Position numbers and translations under genes: made by a program
Shown here: in pieces, positions 25,497 to 37,619 of the stretch
How the letters are laid out: each line of letters begins with the position of its first letter
Position numbering within the stretch: the first letter of the stretch is position 1
The notes under the pieces: generated by a model
Told to the model about the DNA's origin: nothing
Seen by the model: only the letters and a program-made list of their open reading frames with translations
Database searches by the model: none
Assembly (NCBI GenBank): GCA_030765065.1
Contig: CM060990.1
Span: 464,240,321 to 464,304,320, forward strand
DNA: 64,000 nucleotides
Direction: 5' to 3'
Source: Deroplatys truncata
Taxonomy: Eukaryota; Arthropoda; Insecta; Mantodea; Mantidae

Positions 25497-28400
25497 TCAC
25501 GAGGAAACCTTCATCTTCTACTTGCATTCTCTTAAGCACTGTCTGTAATACTGTAAAGTCCATACGCATAGGGTAGTTACTCCATCCTCGGCAATAACTC
25601 TTTTATCATCAAAGGGATTCAATGTAATTTTATTCACTTGTACTGTGGTAACAGCGTGCTTTCGCGATAGGATTAGATTCATGTGCTTCTGATGATTTCA
25701 CAGGATTTAAGACAGTCTGTGTAGCTGTCAAACGAAATGTACTGCTTAATAGGGCTACGTTTTATACATTTAATCGTTTTATCATTGATCCTTGAATATC
25801 TAAGGCATACATCTTAGGACGTAGTCCAACAAAGCGTAGGATGATTTTGCTATTAGTCTCATCTTTAAATTTTCCCAATTCCTTCTTGTTCTGAGTAGAG
25901 TGACATATATGGTTGGCAGGGTAATCAGCTGTATCGAGATGCTCAAGAAAATGTAGCTTGTCCTGGTACACATCTTCAGTTGTAACACGATGATTGAACG
26001 AATCAGTGTCCATATACATAAGCTTCAGGCTTTCAGCTCCATAATAAGGCAACAACACGTCGTAATGATAGTTATACATTAATGTCTTGGAGATGTCCAA
26101 CACATTCATACCAATGTATATAGGCTTGTTGAATACAATCTGACGAGAGGCAATATGTACAGCAGCTAGATTAGCAGCATATATCGTCCTGTCGATAAAC
26201 GTAGGCTTGGCGATCAGTTTCTCTAGAGTTTTTTCATTGGTCACCAGTCGTATATCCACATGGTTACGCAGGTTCTCCATAGTTTTTCCACACATGGCGT
26301 TGTTAAAGAGTTTGTAGAGATCCTTCTCGAAGTCATTTGCAGCTTGTTGTCGTAGCCTGTTGTTAAATTACACATAAGGTTTCAACCACCGAGACTGTAG
26401 GAATTGTAGCACACGATGGCTTTTTGTTAGTCATAGTCCATGACTAAGAGCTTGCTTCAAAGCCATATAATGCACTACATACTTATTTCGAGGTCCAAGA
26501 TGAGGTATCAGTTTCCTTGTAAATGCTTCCAATGGTTTCATACACTCAGGCAGGAAAGGTAGATCGTTGTGTAGATCGTGAAGTTCTGCAGGATACTCGA
26601 TGTGGACTTCTAATATGCACCCATGAGGATCATCTTCTTGTAGTGCTTCTAAGTTGATTTCTTCAGGTGACACCCACTGAAATCCACTATAAGGAAGGGC
26701 GTGACACATTGCCCACCCATATTGGTTATTAGCGTCCTCGTATGTGATAAATTGGGCTGGTCTCGACGAAGCAAACTTATCCCTGTAAGTGTTATTAGCC
26801 TCAGGATACCGATGGGAAACTTGGCATAAACCTCCTCTTATACCTGATTCCACCATGAGTAGTTGATTATAATCTTATAACAGTTCCAGCTTAATTCCTG
26901 TATACAATAACATGGCATCCCATGTAAGCCCTGGAGAGGTAAAATAATGGGCAGGATCAACTTTGTGTGTTTTGAGGGTTTGCTCTCTGAAACGTCTCAA
27001 AGATATCAGCTAGGAGTAGTACATCTGAGGTTAAGTAGAGATCGCTGTACTCTCCCAGGTTTCTCACATTAAACAGCTCCCACACATTTCTAGCATGATC
27101 GTAGTCAGTATCAGTAATTTCTTCTTCATTTAATCTATTGCAGAAGGATTCTTTAGGAGACAAGCAGGTCTCGTTCAGGGCATCCCATGACGTAACAAAA
27201 TCATATGGAAATACACCCTTACGGGTCATCAACTTCAATTTGTCTTCTCCAAAGTACTTTAGTGTTTCAGGATATGAGGTTAGATTTTTCGCCAACCTAT
27301 CCAAGCTTGTACTGAGGAATCGGAAGCTGTCCACAAATCGAAGCTTTATATCTCCTACATACTTGGTGAATGAGATATAGCTTTCTTCAGAGTTAGGAAT
27401 TACCTCCACACGTTCACTTGTACAACCCAGCTCCTTAACAATGAAATGAGAGTCATATCCGCTAAGGTTATGCATGAGGACTGGTGTATATTTAGGTGTT
27501 TTACAGGCTAAATTACATTCATTATTAAGACTTCCACGATATTCACCGCTGATGTGATCATGGTCGCGTACTTTATAGTTCTCTTCTGTAAAGGGTTTTC
27601 CACACAAGTAGCATGCTGAAGAAGACTGAAAATCCTTTTGCTGTTGATCCGTAAGTTTCAGAGGCTTAGCAGATTTGTATGTATTACCAATCATTTTTGC
27701 AAGAGATTTCAGGTACAGCATAAGCTTCTGAGCTGCATCAGCACCACGATACACATAGGGTTGCTTAGGAAGACCAGTTTCGAGATGTTCAACACTGGAT
27801 GTAGGCTTCACGTAAACACAGAAGCTCATTGGTGTGTGCTCTTGATAAGGGATTGTATAGGAAGTTTCAGGATTGGGTATACACGTATGGCATGGAGTGA
27901 GAATACTCTCAAAATCCGCATAGATGACATAAGGTACTTTCAACATCCTCTCAACATTTTTAAACTGAACAATTGATTTCTCCTTGCTAGGCATAACTAC
28001 CTTCGCAACACCATGTTGATTACAGATTGATGTATCTTCTTGTAGTTTTTCCAGCTCACTTTGCCCGCTCTGATCATCAAAATGTGTAAAGCAGCGCTTA
28101 CAGGTATAAACACGCCCATTACGTTTAGTCTTCTGACATCGAACGAGTTTCTCAAAATTCTTTATATATACGTGGTGATGTTTTCCACTACTGTCATTCA
28201 ATAGTAACAGGTCACAGTGTTCAGCTAGTTCAATGTCTACAACCTTTATCGGATACACTTCGTGCTTCTCATCCAGCCCGAAAACGTTGATAGACATCTT
28301 GTTAAGCTTCTCAAATTTAAATATTTGTGAAAGTGGTGCAGGGTACGAAACACAGCTGAAGTCGTACTTACTTTGAAGTTGTTTGTATTTGTTCACCCGC

Positions 28401-29185
28401 TGTGCATTCTTCCCTATGAATTTAGCTAATACGGAGTACATGAACCATTTCTCGTCGGTAAAGTTCTGGATATTTATACACGCTTTTCTTGCTTCAACAG
28501 ATGACGGTAGTGGAATGTAGCTACTTCCTCGTAACGGGTTGTACTTGTTGATACGAAGTCGAACCCCTTCCACAGCAAGCAAAGCCCAGTTGCTACCCTT
28601 AAGCTGAGACTCCTCCATTTCAGTCACAAATTTTTTGAATTTCGCTTCCAACGTTGAATCCAGATCTGTTTCTAGGAAAACAGGATGAATCCTGGGTTTA
28701 AATGTTTTGTCACAAGTTTCACCGATACTGTTAACAAATCGACACTCAGCCAGCAGATTAATTTTAACACTCTTGTAAATGCTAAGTTCTTTATGCACAG
28801 CCTGGATTATGCGTTGTTTTGCCTCATGGAGATACATATTCAGGTCCTTAGGTGATTCACATCGTATAAAATACGATTTCAATCGTCCTTCGAATGAAGT
28901 TTCGTATTCTTTCATATCACAGTCCTCCATTGTTGACAGTAACTGATGTTTAGTTGGCTCCAATCTTCTTTTCTTCTGAGGTCTGTTTATTTCACACATA
29001 TCTTCGTGTCGCTGACCCTTATAACCATCTTTGAAGGTTACATTACAATGCATGTATTTGAAGAGCTTCTTACAAGTCAGCTCGTGTCTTCTCTTGTCAT
29101 AACCTCGGAGGAACTTCTTCCCACATTTTCCGCATGCATATCCAGTAGCGCTTGGAATAATATCCTTATACGCTGAGTTATTCAT
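25497..29185 (-). pseudogene. polB: protein-primed type B DNA polymerase, left-arm copy
   Basis: Polinton/adintovirus-type DNA polymerase that would replicate a linear genome using a protein primer. It starts at ATG 29,185 (MNNSAYKD...). The first 742 codons are intact: two Cys/His finger-like motifs at about residues 18-66, exonuclease motif I YADFES (~423), an endonuclease-VII-like CYLCGKPF...DHDH block (~525-550), and NLSGYDSHF (~575). Beyond a one-base insertion near 26,990 come motif A EDANNQYGWAM, motif B NNAMCGKTMEN and motif C MYMDTDSF, with stop codons between them. One of these, TAA at 26,368-26,370, is shared with the right copy. The C-terminus ends at 25,497. Total span is about 1,229 codons. 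A TATA box lies upstream. Confidence 0.9.
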
Positions 29186-29344
29186 CTTTATTCTTGATGT
29201 GATAACGTATTAATCCTTCTTCTAGGGAAATTTAGGCCTCTTCACCTTGATAACACTTTAGAAAGCTGATTATTCTTGGAGAGAACACGATGTTAACACC
29301 TCAAGACTAATTAGCACAATGAAGTCCAATGCCCTAGATCACCA

Positions 29345-29352
29345 TATTTATA
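29345..29352 (-). promoter_or_regulatory. TATA box for left polB
   Basis: TATAAATA on the minus strand lies about 160 bases before the ATG at 29,185. The same box is mirrored at 31,794-31,801. A perfect CRE-like TGACGTCA sits further upstream at 29,470-29,477, inside a tandem pair of ~28-bp CACRCCCAGARRCAGGATGT-type units. Confidence 0.55.
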
Positions 29353-29832
29353 GAGGGAGCACGAACCTTTCAGATCAATCATAAACTCGCTCCATAACCA
29401 GCTGTTTATGATCGCGCAACGTGTATTAACCCCAGTCATATAACCTCACGCCCAGAAGCAGGATGTTTATGACGTCACACCCAGAGACAGGATGTCTGGT
29501 AGCATCAAACACGTTTAAACTCGTCTCGTAACTACCTGTATATGCTGTCACACCAACAAGAGAAGTATTCCCACACGCTCATTCAGTCAGATGTTCCATT
29601 CAACGCCTACCACCACCCATTACACCAAAGCTAGCACAATCTCAAAGGCCTAAAAGGTAACGTAGAAGATTTTCTCCCTTGTTTAATTAACTATATGTAT
29701 ATACTACATTATTTCACGTTTTCATTCCCTTTTCAATTCTTCCTTTCCATCTTCCCACAGAAAAAACATTACATTTGACTACAATCATGAGCAAAGCAAT
29801 TTTTCCAGAGTTACAGAGATTCTAAGCTTCTA

Positions 29833-31313
29833 GAATCGAACTCGGTAATACTTTTAATAAATGTATTTTTAGTAACTTAGCTTCCCCGCATCAGCATCTA
29901 CCATTTAATCTTTACTCGAACCTGATAGGATTCATAGGCTTGAAGATATATGAAATCACCCCTTCGGGATTCGATCTGAGTACTTTAAAGTAGTTATTGT
30001 CATGAAAACGATATTTAGGGACTAGGTACTCTGTTTACCTTATACCTAACATGTCTATCTAAATTAAATTACGAATTATTAAATTTGCAAGTTAATTCCA
30101 TTGAATCAGTATTCAAACCCAGAACACCAGGAACAAAATAATTTATAATATTAGTCTGACATGTTAAGCAAAGCTGCATGCAGTTACATCATCGATCTAA
30201 GTGATATATTGTAGTGTACAGAGGAAAATTAACAGAGTCATTAAAAGATGGGGAATCGAACTAAGGACAACTGTTTGACAATTATATACAGCGTTAATTT
30301 TCCATCATAGGAGCTATCAATTATGCTTTAGTCCACTCCACTATGCCTTGCATAGTTCCCGAGATAATAAAGTTTTAAAAATTAAGGATCGAAACCAGGA
30401 CGTCAGGTATCTAATTACACATCCCCAAGATACTACCTAACACCGTAAACGCAACCAAGTTTATTTAGTGCCTTTATCTTAATTAGTTTAGGAGTTATTA
30501 AATTTATAAATAAATTACATTTTATCGGTATTCGAATCCAGAACAGCAGAAAACAAATTATTTACAATATTAGTTTGATATGTTTAAAAGAGCTGCACAC
30601 AGTTACAGCATCAATCTAAGTGGTATATTCTAGTGTACAGTGGAAAATTAAGGAAATTACTGAAAGATCGGGATTCGAACTAGGGACAACTGATTGGAAA
30701 TTATATATAATATTAATTACCCATCACAGGAGCTATCAATAATGCTTTATTCCACCTCTCTACCTTTCTTCGTTTCCGAGATAATGGAAATTTAAAAATT
30801 AAGGTTCGAATCCAGGACACCAGGTACCGAAATATAGATTCAAATCAAACTACCTAATGGCGACAATGTAATAAAGTTTATTTGGTGTCCTTGTCTTAAT
30901 TATTCTCTGAGTTATTCGAAGATGAATTTCTAATCACTCCTAGGATTCGAACCCAGGCATACCGGTCAACTTGGAACAACACCTTAATGACGCGGCGCAT
31001 TCCAAAGAATTGATTAGTTTTTATCCTATTGTTCTACTGATTCAATGGAATTTACTTGCAAATTTAATAATTCGTAATTTAATTTAGATAGACACGTTAA
31101 GTATAAAGTAAACAGAGTACCTAGTCCCTAAATATCGTTTTCATGACAATAACTACTTTAAAGTACTCAGATCGAATCCCGAAGGGGTGATTTCATATAT
31201 CTTCAAGCCTATGAATCCTATCAGGTTCGAGTAAAGATTAAATGGTAGATGCTGATGCGGGGAAGCTAAATTACTAAAAATACATTTATTAAAAGTATTA
31301 CCGAGTTCGATTC
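29833..31313. repeat. central array of T-arm-like TTCGAA motifs, 130-145-bp spacing
   Basis: Motifs related to GGTTCGAATCC or its complement occur near 29,833, 29,966, 30,111, 30,253, 30,386, 30,530, 30,672, 30,803, 30,943, 31,170 and 31,303. Most successive distances are 131-145 bp. Best copies: GGTTCGAATCCAGGACACC (30,803) and GGATTCGAACCCAGG (30,943). Units fall into three alternating types, so that about 30,106-30,520 and 30,525-30,940 form a direct ~420-bp duplication. The asymmetric spacer 30,112-31,034 is the loop of the giant palindrome, and the outer motifs are already in the arms. Complete tRNA folds are not evident. Flanking A-box-like TAGCTCCTGTGATGGG occurs in one type. Confidence 0.75.
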
Positions 31314-31793
31314 TAGAAGCTTAGAATCTCTGTAACCCTGAAAAAATTCCTTTGCTCGTGATTGTAGTGAAATGTAATGTTTTTTCTGTGGGAAGATGGA
31401 AAGGAAGAATTGAAAAGGGAATGAAAACGTGAAATAATGTAGTATATACATACAGTTAATTAAACAAGGGAGAAAATCTTCTACGTTACCTTTTAGGCCT
31501 TTGAGATTGTGCTAGCTTTGGTGTAATGGGTGGTGGTAGGCCTTGAATGGAACATCTGACTAAATGAGCGTGTGGGAATACTTCTATTGTTGGTGTGACA
31601 GCATATACAGGTAGTTACGAGACGAGTTCAAACGTGTTTGATGCTGCCAGACATCCTGTCTCTGGGTGTGACGTCATAAACATCCTGCTTCTGGGCGTGA
31701 GGTTATATAGCTGGGGTTAATACACGTAGAGCGATCATATACAGCTGGTTATGGAGCGAGTTTATGATTGATCTAAAAGGTTCGTGCTCCCTC

Positions 31794-31801
31794 TATAAAT
31801 A
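31794..31801 (+). promoter_or_regulatory. TATA box for right polB
   Basis: TATAAATA with an initiator-like TTCATTG about 30 bases downstream (31,823-31,829), and ATG 31,961 about 130 bases after that. The CRE-like TGACGTCA is at 31,669-31,676. The mirror arrangement matches the left arm. Confidence 0.55.
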
Positions 31802-31960
31802 TGGTGATCTAGGGCATTGGACTTCATTGTGCTAATTAGTCTTGAGGTGTTAACATCGTGTTCACTCCAAGAATAATCGGCTTTCTAAAGTGTTATCAAG
31901 GTGAAGAGGTCTACATTTCCCTTGAAGAAGGATTAATACGTTATCACATCAAGAATAAAG

Positions 31961-34900
31961 ATGAATAACTCAGCGTATAAGGATATTATTCCAAGCGCTA
32001 CTGGATACGCTTGCGGAAAATGTGGGAAGAAGTTCCTCCGAGGTTATGACAAGAGAAGACACGAGCTGACTTGTAAGAAGCTCTTCAAATACATGCATTG
32101 TAATGTAACCTTCAAAGATGGTTATAAGTGTCAGCGACACGAAGTAATGTGTGAAATAAACAGACCTCAGAAGAAAAGAAGATTGGAGCCAACTAAACAT
32201 CAGTTACTGTCAACAATGGAGGACTGTGATATGAAAGATTACGAAACTTCATTAGAAGGACAATTGAAATCGTATTTTATACGATGTGAATCACCTAAGG
32301 ACCTGAATATGTATCTGCATGAGGCAAAACAACGCATAATCCAGGCTGTGCACGAAGAACTTAGCATTTACAAGAGTGTTAAAATTAATCTGCTGGCTGA
32401 GTGTCAATTTGTTAACAGTATCGGAGAAACCTGTAACAAAACATTTAAACCCAGGAATCATCCTGTTTTCCTAGAAACAGATCAGGATTCAACGATGGAA
32501 GCGAAATTCAAGAAATTTGTGACTGAAATGGAGGAGTCTCAGCTTAAGGGTAGCAACTGGGCTTTGCTTGCTGTGGAAGGGGTTCGACTTCGTATCAACA
32601 AGTACAACCCGTTACGAGGAAGTAGCTACATTCCATTACCGTCATCTGTTAAAGCAAGAAAAGCGTATATAAATATCCAGAACCTTACCGACGAGAAATG
32701 GTTCATGTACTCCGTATTAGCTAAATTCATAGGGAAGAATGCACAGCGGGTGAACAAATACAAACAACTTCAAGGTAAGTACGATTTTAGCTGTGTTTCT
32801 TACCCTGCTCCACTTTCTCAAATATCTAAATTTGAGAAGCTTAACAAGATGTCTATCAACGTTTTCGGGCTGGATGAGAAGCACGAAGTGTATCCGATAA
32901 AGGTTGTAGACATTGAACTAGCTGAACACTGTGACCTGTTATTATTGAATGACAGTAGTGGAAAACATCACTACGTATATATAAAGAATTTTGAGAAACT
33001 CGTTCGATGTCAGAAGACTAAACGTAATGGGCGTGTTTATACCTGTAAGCGCTGCTTTACACATTTTGATGATCAGAGCGGGCAAAGTGAGCTGGAAAAA
33101 CTACAAGAAGATACATCAATCTGTAATCAACATGGTGTTGCGAAGGTAGTTATGCCTAGCAAGGAGAAATCAATTGTTCAGTTTAAAAATGTTGAGAGGA
33201 TGTTGAAAGTACCTTATGTCATCTATGCGGATTTTGAGAGTATTCTCACTCCATGCCATACGTGTATACCCAATCCTGAAACTTCCTATACAATCCCTTA
33301 TCAAGAGCACACACCAATGAGCTTCTGTGTTTACGTGAAGCCTACATCCAGTGTTGAACATCTCGAAACTGGTCTTCCTAAGCAACCCTATGTGTATCGT
33401 GGTGCTGATGCAGCTCAGAAGTTTATGCTGTACCTGAAATCTCTTGCAAAAATGATTGGTAATACATACAAATCTGCTAAGCCTCTGAAACTTACGGATC
33501 AACAGCAAAAGGATTTTCAGTCTTCTTCAGCATGCTACTTGTGTGGAAAACCCTTTACAGAAGAGAACTATAAAGTACGCGACCATGATCACATCAGCGG
33601 TGAATATCGTGGAAGTCTTAATAATGAATGTAATTTAGCCTGTAAAACACCTAAATATACACCAGTCCTCATGCATAACCTTAGCGGATATGACTCTCAT
33701 TTCATTGTTAAGGAGCTGGGTTGTACAAGTGAACGTGTGGAGGTAATTCCTAACTCTTAAGAAAGCTATATCTCATTCACCAAGTATGTAGGAGATATAA
33801 AGCTTCGATTTGTGGACAGCTTCCGATTCCTCAGTACAAGCTTGGATAAGTTGGCGAAAAATCTAACCTCATATCCTGAAACACTAAAGTACTTTGGAGA
33901 AGACAAATTGAAGTTGATGACCTGTAAGGGTGTATTTCCATATGATTTTGTTACGTCATGGGATGCCCTGAACGAGACCTGCTTGTCTCCTAAAGAATCC
34001 TTCTACAATAGATTAAATGAAGAAGAAATTACTGATACTGACTACGATCATGCTAGAAATGTGTGGGAGCTGTTTAATGTGAGAAACCTGGGAGAGAACA
34101 GCGATCTCTACTTAACCTCAGATGTACTACTCCTAGCTGATGTCTTTGAGACGTTCAGAGAGCAAACCCTCAAATCACACAAAGTTGATCCTGCCCATTA
34201 TTTTACCTCTCCAGGGCTTACATGGGATGCCATGTTATTGTATACAGCAACTAAGCTGGAACTGTTACAAGATTATGATCAACTACTCATGGTGGAATCA
34301 GGTATAAGAGGAGGTTTATGCCAAGTTTCCCATCGGTATCCTGAGGATAATAACACTTATATGGATAAGTTTGCTTCGTCTTGACCAGCCCAATTTATCA
34401 CATACGAGGACGCTAATAACCAATATGGGTGGGCAATGTGTCACGCCCTTCCTTATTGTGGATTTAAGTTGGTGTCACCTGAAGAAATCAACTGAGAAAC
34501 ACTACAACAAGATGATCCTCATGGGTGCATATTAGAAGTCGACATCAAGTATCCTGCAGAAGTTCACTATCTACACAACGATCTACCTTTGCTGCCTGAG
34601 TGTATGAAACCATTGGAAGCATCTACAAAGAAACTGATACCCCATCTTGGACTTCGAAAGAAGTATGTCGTGCATTACATGGTTTTGAAGCAAGCTCTTA
34701 GTCATGGACTACGACTAACAAAAAGCCATCGTGTGCTACAATTCCTACAGTCTCGGTTGTTGAAACCTTATGTGTAATTTAACAACAGGCTACGACAACA
34801 AGCTGCAAAGGACTTCGAGAAGGATATCTACAAACTCTTTAACAACGCCATGTTTGGAAAAACTATGGAGAACCTGCGTAATCGTGTGGATATACGACTG

Positions 34901-35648
34901 GTGACCAATGAAATACCTCTAGAGAAGCTGATTACCAAGCCTACGTTTATCGACAGGACGATATATGCTGGTAATCTAGCTGCTGTACACATGGCCTCTC
35001 GTCAGATTGTATTCAACAAGCCTATATACAATGGTATGGGTGTGTTGGACATCTCCAAGACATTAATGTATAACTATCATTACGACGTGTTGTTACCTTA
35101 TCGTGGAGCTGAAAACCTGAAGCTTATGTATATGGACACTGATTCGTTCATTCATCGTGTTACAACTGAAGATGTGTACCAGGACAAGCTACGTTTTCTT
35201 GAGCATCTCGACACAGCTGATTACCCTACCAACCATATGTCACTCTACTCAGAACAAGAAAGTATTGGGAAAATTTAAAGATGAGGCTAATAGCAAAATC
35301 ATTCTACGCTTTGTTGGACTACGTCCTAAGATGTATGCCTTAGATATACAATGATCAATGATAAAAAAGATTAAATGTATAAAACGTAGCGCTATTAAGC
35401 AGTACATTTCGTTTGACAGCTATACAGACTGTCTTAAAACCTGTGAAATCATCAGAACGCACATGAATCTAATCCTATCGCGAAAGCACGCTGTTACCAC
35501 AGTACAAATGAATAAAATTACATTGAATCCCTTTGATGATAAAAGAGTTATTGCCGAGGATGGAGTAACTACCCTATGCGTATGGACTTTACAGTATTAC
35601 AAACAGTGCTTAAGAGAATGCAAGTCTAAGATGAAGGTTTTCTCGTGA
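31961..35648 (+). pseudogene. polB: protein-primed type B DNA polymerase, right-arm copy
   Basis: Mirror copy of the polymerase at 25,497-29,185, ~1,229 codons, same start and stop. The frame is kept from 31,961 to about 35,240 but is interrupted by in-frame stops at 33,758 (TAA), 34,382 (TGA), 34,493 (TGA) and 34,775 (TAA). A frame change follows near 35,240-35,280, then a TGA at 35,352. Visible motifs: finger-like Cys/His pairs (18-66), exonuclease I YADFES (D423), an endonuclease-VII-like CYLCGKPF (~525), motif A EDANNQYGWAM (~815), motif B NNAMFGKTMEN (~960), and motif C MYMDTDSF (D1059). The TAA at 34,775 is present at the same codon in the left copy; the others are private. Not functional. 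Confidence 0.9.
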
Positions 35649-35659
35649 GTCTACAATCT

Positions 35660-36404
35660 TAAAAAATTAAGTTTACTCACGTGCTGTGTATGCAACTAGC
35701 AGCCGTCCGATGAAGAAAGAAGAAGATGGAACGAGAGGTGTTAACCCTGCCATTAGGAGCAATCCTAGTGCTAGTCTCAAGCCTAGATAAAAGGGAAGAG
35801 GCACGTACGACGGACTAAATAAAGGTATGTTGATGCATAGCTTTGCATTTTGTAAACCCACATGCAGTTTATCCCTCTCAGCCTCGTCCAGTAACTGTTT
35901 AACATATAAAAGGTTTGTAAGATTTAGAAAAAAGTATACAAAGTGCTGTAACGTTGGATGCGAAATGTTTATAATCTAATTACTCTCTATATTACCATGA
36001 ATACCTTTGATACTATCTGAATTACCTGTTAAAATGACTTAAATACCTGTGATACTACTCGAATCAAGTGAAATTACATTAAATAGCTCTGATACGAAAC
36101 CCTGATCATGGAATCTAGCCTCCTGGGATATTAGCTGATTTACTCTAAACACCTGTGATGCTTGAATCGCCCAAATACCTAGACACTATCTGAATTACCT
36201 GTGATATCATACACAGCTATGATGCAGTCAGCCTCTGTAATATAGCCACATGTGATACTAGCTGAGTTACTGTAAGCACCTATGATACTTGAATCGCCAA
36301 ATACCTACGATGCTATGTAAATTACCTGTGAAATCATACGGAACTATGCTATATCCGTTTCCCGGAATCTGTCCTATCCTGTGATACTGAGTTACTTACC
36401 TTTT
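35660..36404. repeat. right-arm spacer with ~130-bp degenerate repeats
   Basis: Mirror of 24,740-25,490. Short frames here, including one rich in Leu at 35,673-35,861, are mirrored in the left arm and have no recognised domain. Confidence 0.7.
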
Positions 36405-37515
36405 AGCGAGAGAGGGTGACCTTTCTCCCTGCCCTTTTCCCTGAGTGGGTCGCCTTTTTTCTTTGCTGGCCACATTTTTCCCTTTGCTGGTCATCTTTTT
36501 CCCGTTGCTGGTCACCTTTTTCCCTTTGCTGGTCACCTTTTTCCCCATGAGGGTCACCTTTTTCCCTTTGCTGGTCACCTTTTTTCCTTTGCTGGTCACC
36601 TTTTTCCCTTTGCTGGTTAACTTTTTCCCTTTATGAGTTACCTTTTTCCTTTGCTGGTCACCTTTTTTCCCTTTGCTGGTCACCCTTTTCGCTTTATGGG
36701 TCACTATTTCCCTTTGCGGGTCACCTTTTCCCTTTGCGGGTCATCTTTTTCCCATTATGGGTAGCTTTTTCCCTTTGCTGGTCACCTTTTTCCCTTTATG
36801 GGTTACCTTTTTCCCTTTGTGGGTCTCCTTTTTCCCTTTATGGGTCACCTTTTTCCCCTTTACGGGTCACCTGTTTCCCTTTGCTGGTGCTCGTCACGTT
36901 TTTCCCTTTGCTGGTCACCTTTTTCCCTTTGCTGGTCACCTTTTTCCCTTTACTGGTCACCTTTTTCCCGTTGCTGGTCATATTTTCCCTTTACTGGTCA
37001 CCTTTTTCCCTTTGCTGGTCACCTTCTTCCCTTTGCTGGTCACATTTTTCCCTTTACTGGTCACCTTTTTACCTTTGCTGGTCACCTTTTTCCCTTTGCT
37101 GGTCACCTTTTTCCCTTTGATGGTCACCTTTCTCCCTTTGCTGGTCACATTTTTCCCTTTGCTGGTCACATTTTTCCCTTTACTGGTCACCTTTTTCTCT
37201 TTGCTGGTCACATTTTTCCCTTTACTGGTCACCTTTTTCCCTTTGCTGGTCACCTTTTTCCCTTTGTGGGTCACCTTTTTCCCTTTATGGGTCACCTTTT
37301 TTCCCATTACGGGTCACCTTTTTCCCTTTGCTGGTCAGCTTTTTCCCTTTGTGGGTCACCTTTTTGCCGATGCAGGTCACCTTTTTCCCTGAGCAGTCAC
37401 TTTTTTCCCTTTATGGGTCACCTTTTTCCCTTTATGTGTCGCGTTTTTCCCTTTATGGGTCACCTCTTTCCCTTCATGGGTCACCTTTTTCCCTTTGCTG
37501 GTCACCTTTTTAGCA
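36405..37515 (-). repeat. 21-bp minisatellite, right arm (~53 units)
   Basis: Unit GGTCACCTTTTTCCCTTTGCT and variants, the complement of the left array. The array is ~1.1 kb versus ~0.6 kb on the left. This is the main length difference between the arms. Long Phe/Leu/Pro- or Lys/Gly/Val/Thr-rich open frames up to ~248 codons are artefacts of the 21-base period. Confidence 0.92.
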
Positions 37516-37619
37516 TGAGTGGGTTTCGTGCTGGAGCTACCTAGAATTAGTGTTCCATCATTGACAGCAAACAGCTTCCCGTGACGACCGCGTCTAAAGT
37601 CACTTTCAAAGTCTAGCAT

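Larger units (their letters stand above)
22954..30111 (+). repeat. left arm of the giant inverted repeat (7.16 kb)
   Basis: Every segment from the terminal AGTAGG to the inner end at 30,111 (CCATTGAATCAGTA) has its reverse complement in 31,035-38,686, in mirrored order. The inner ends are sharp: past 30,111 the pairing stops. The left arm is ~0.5 kb shorter than the right, mainly because of fewer 21-bp minisatellite units. Confidence 0.95.

Noticed and set aside
27138..29176. Plus-strand open frames of 76-112 codons inside the left PolB, repeated on the opposite strand of the right PolB
   Set aside because: They are antisense shadows of the polymerase gene and occur in both arms only because the arms are copies.
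30112..31034. Genuine tRNA genes in the palindrome loop
   Set aside because: T-arm-like motifs are good, but acceptor, D and anticodon stems do not form at the right spacing.
36673..37544. Open frames of up to ~248 codons with FFPLLVT- or FPFAGHL-type repeats, and KGKKVT-type frames on the other strand
   Set aside because: They arise because the minisatellite unit is 21 bases long and lacks stops. Several frames on both strands are open at once, so none is evidence for a protein.
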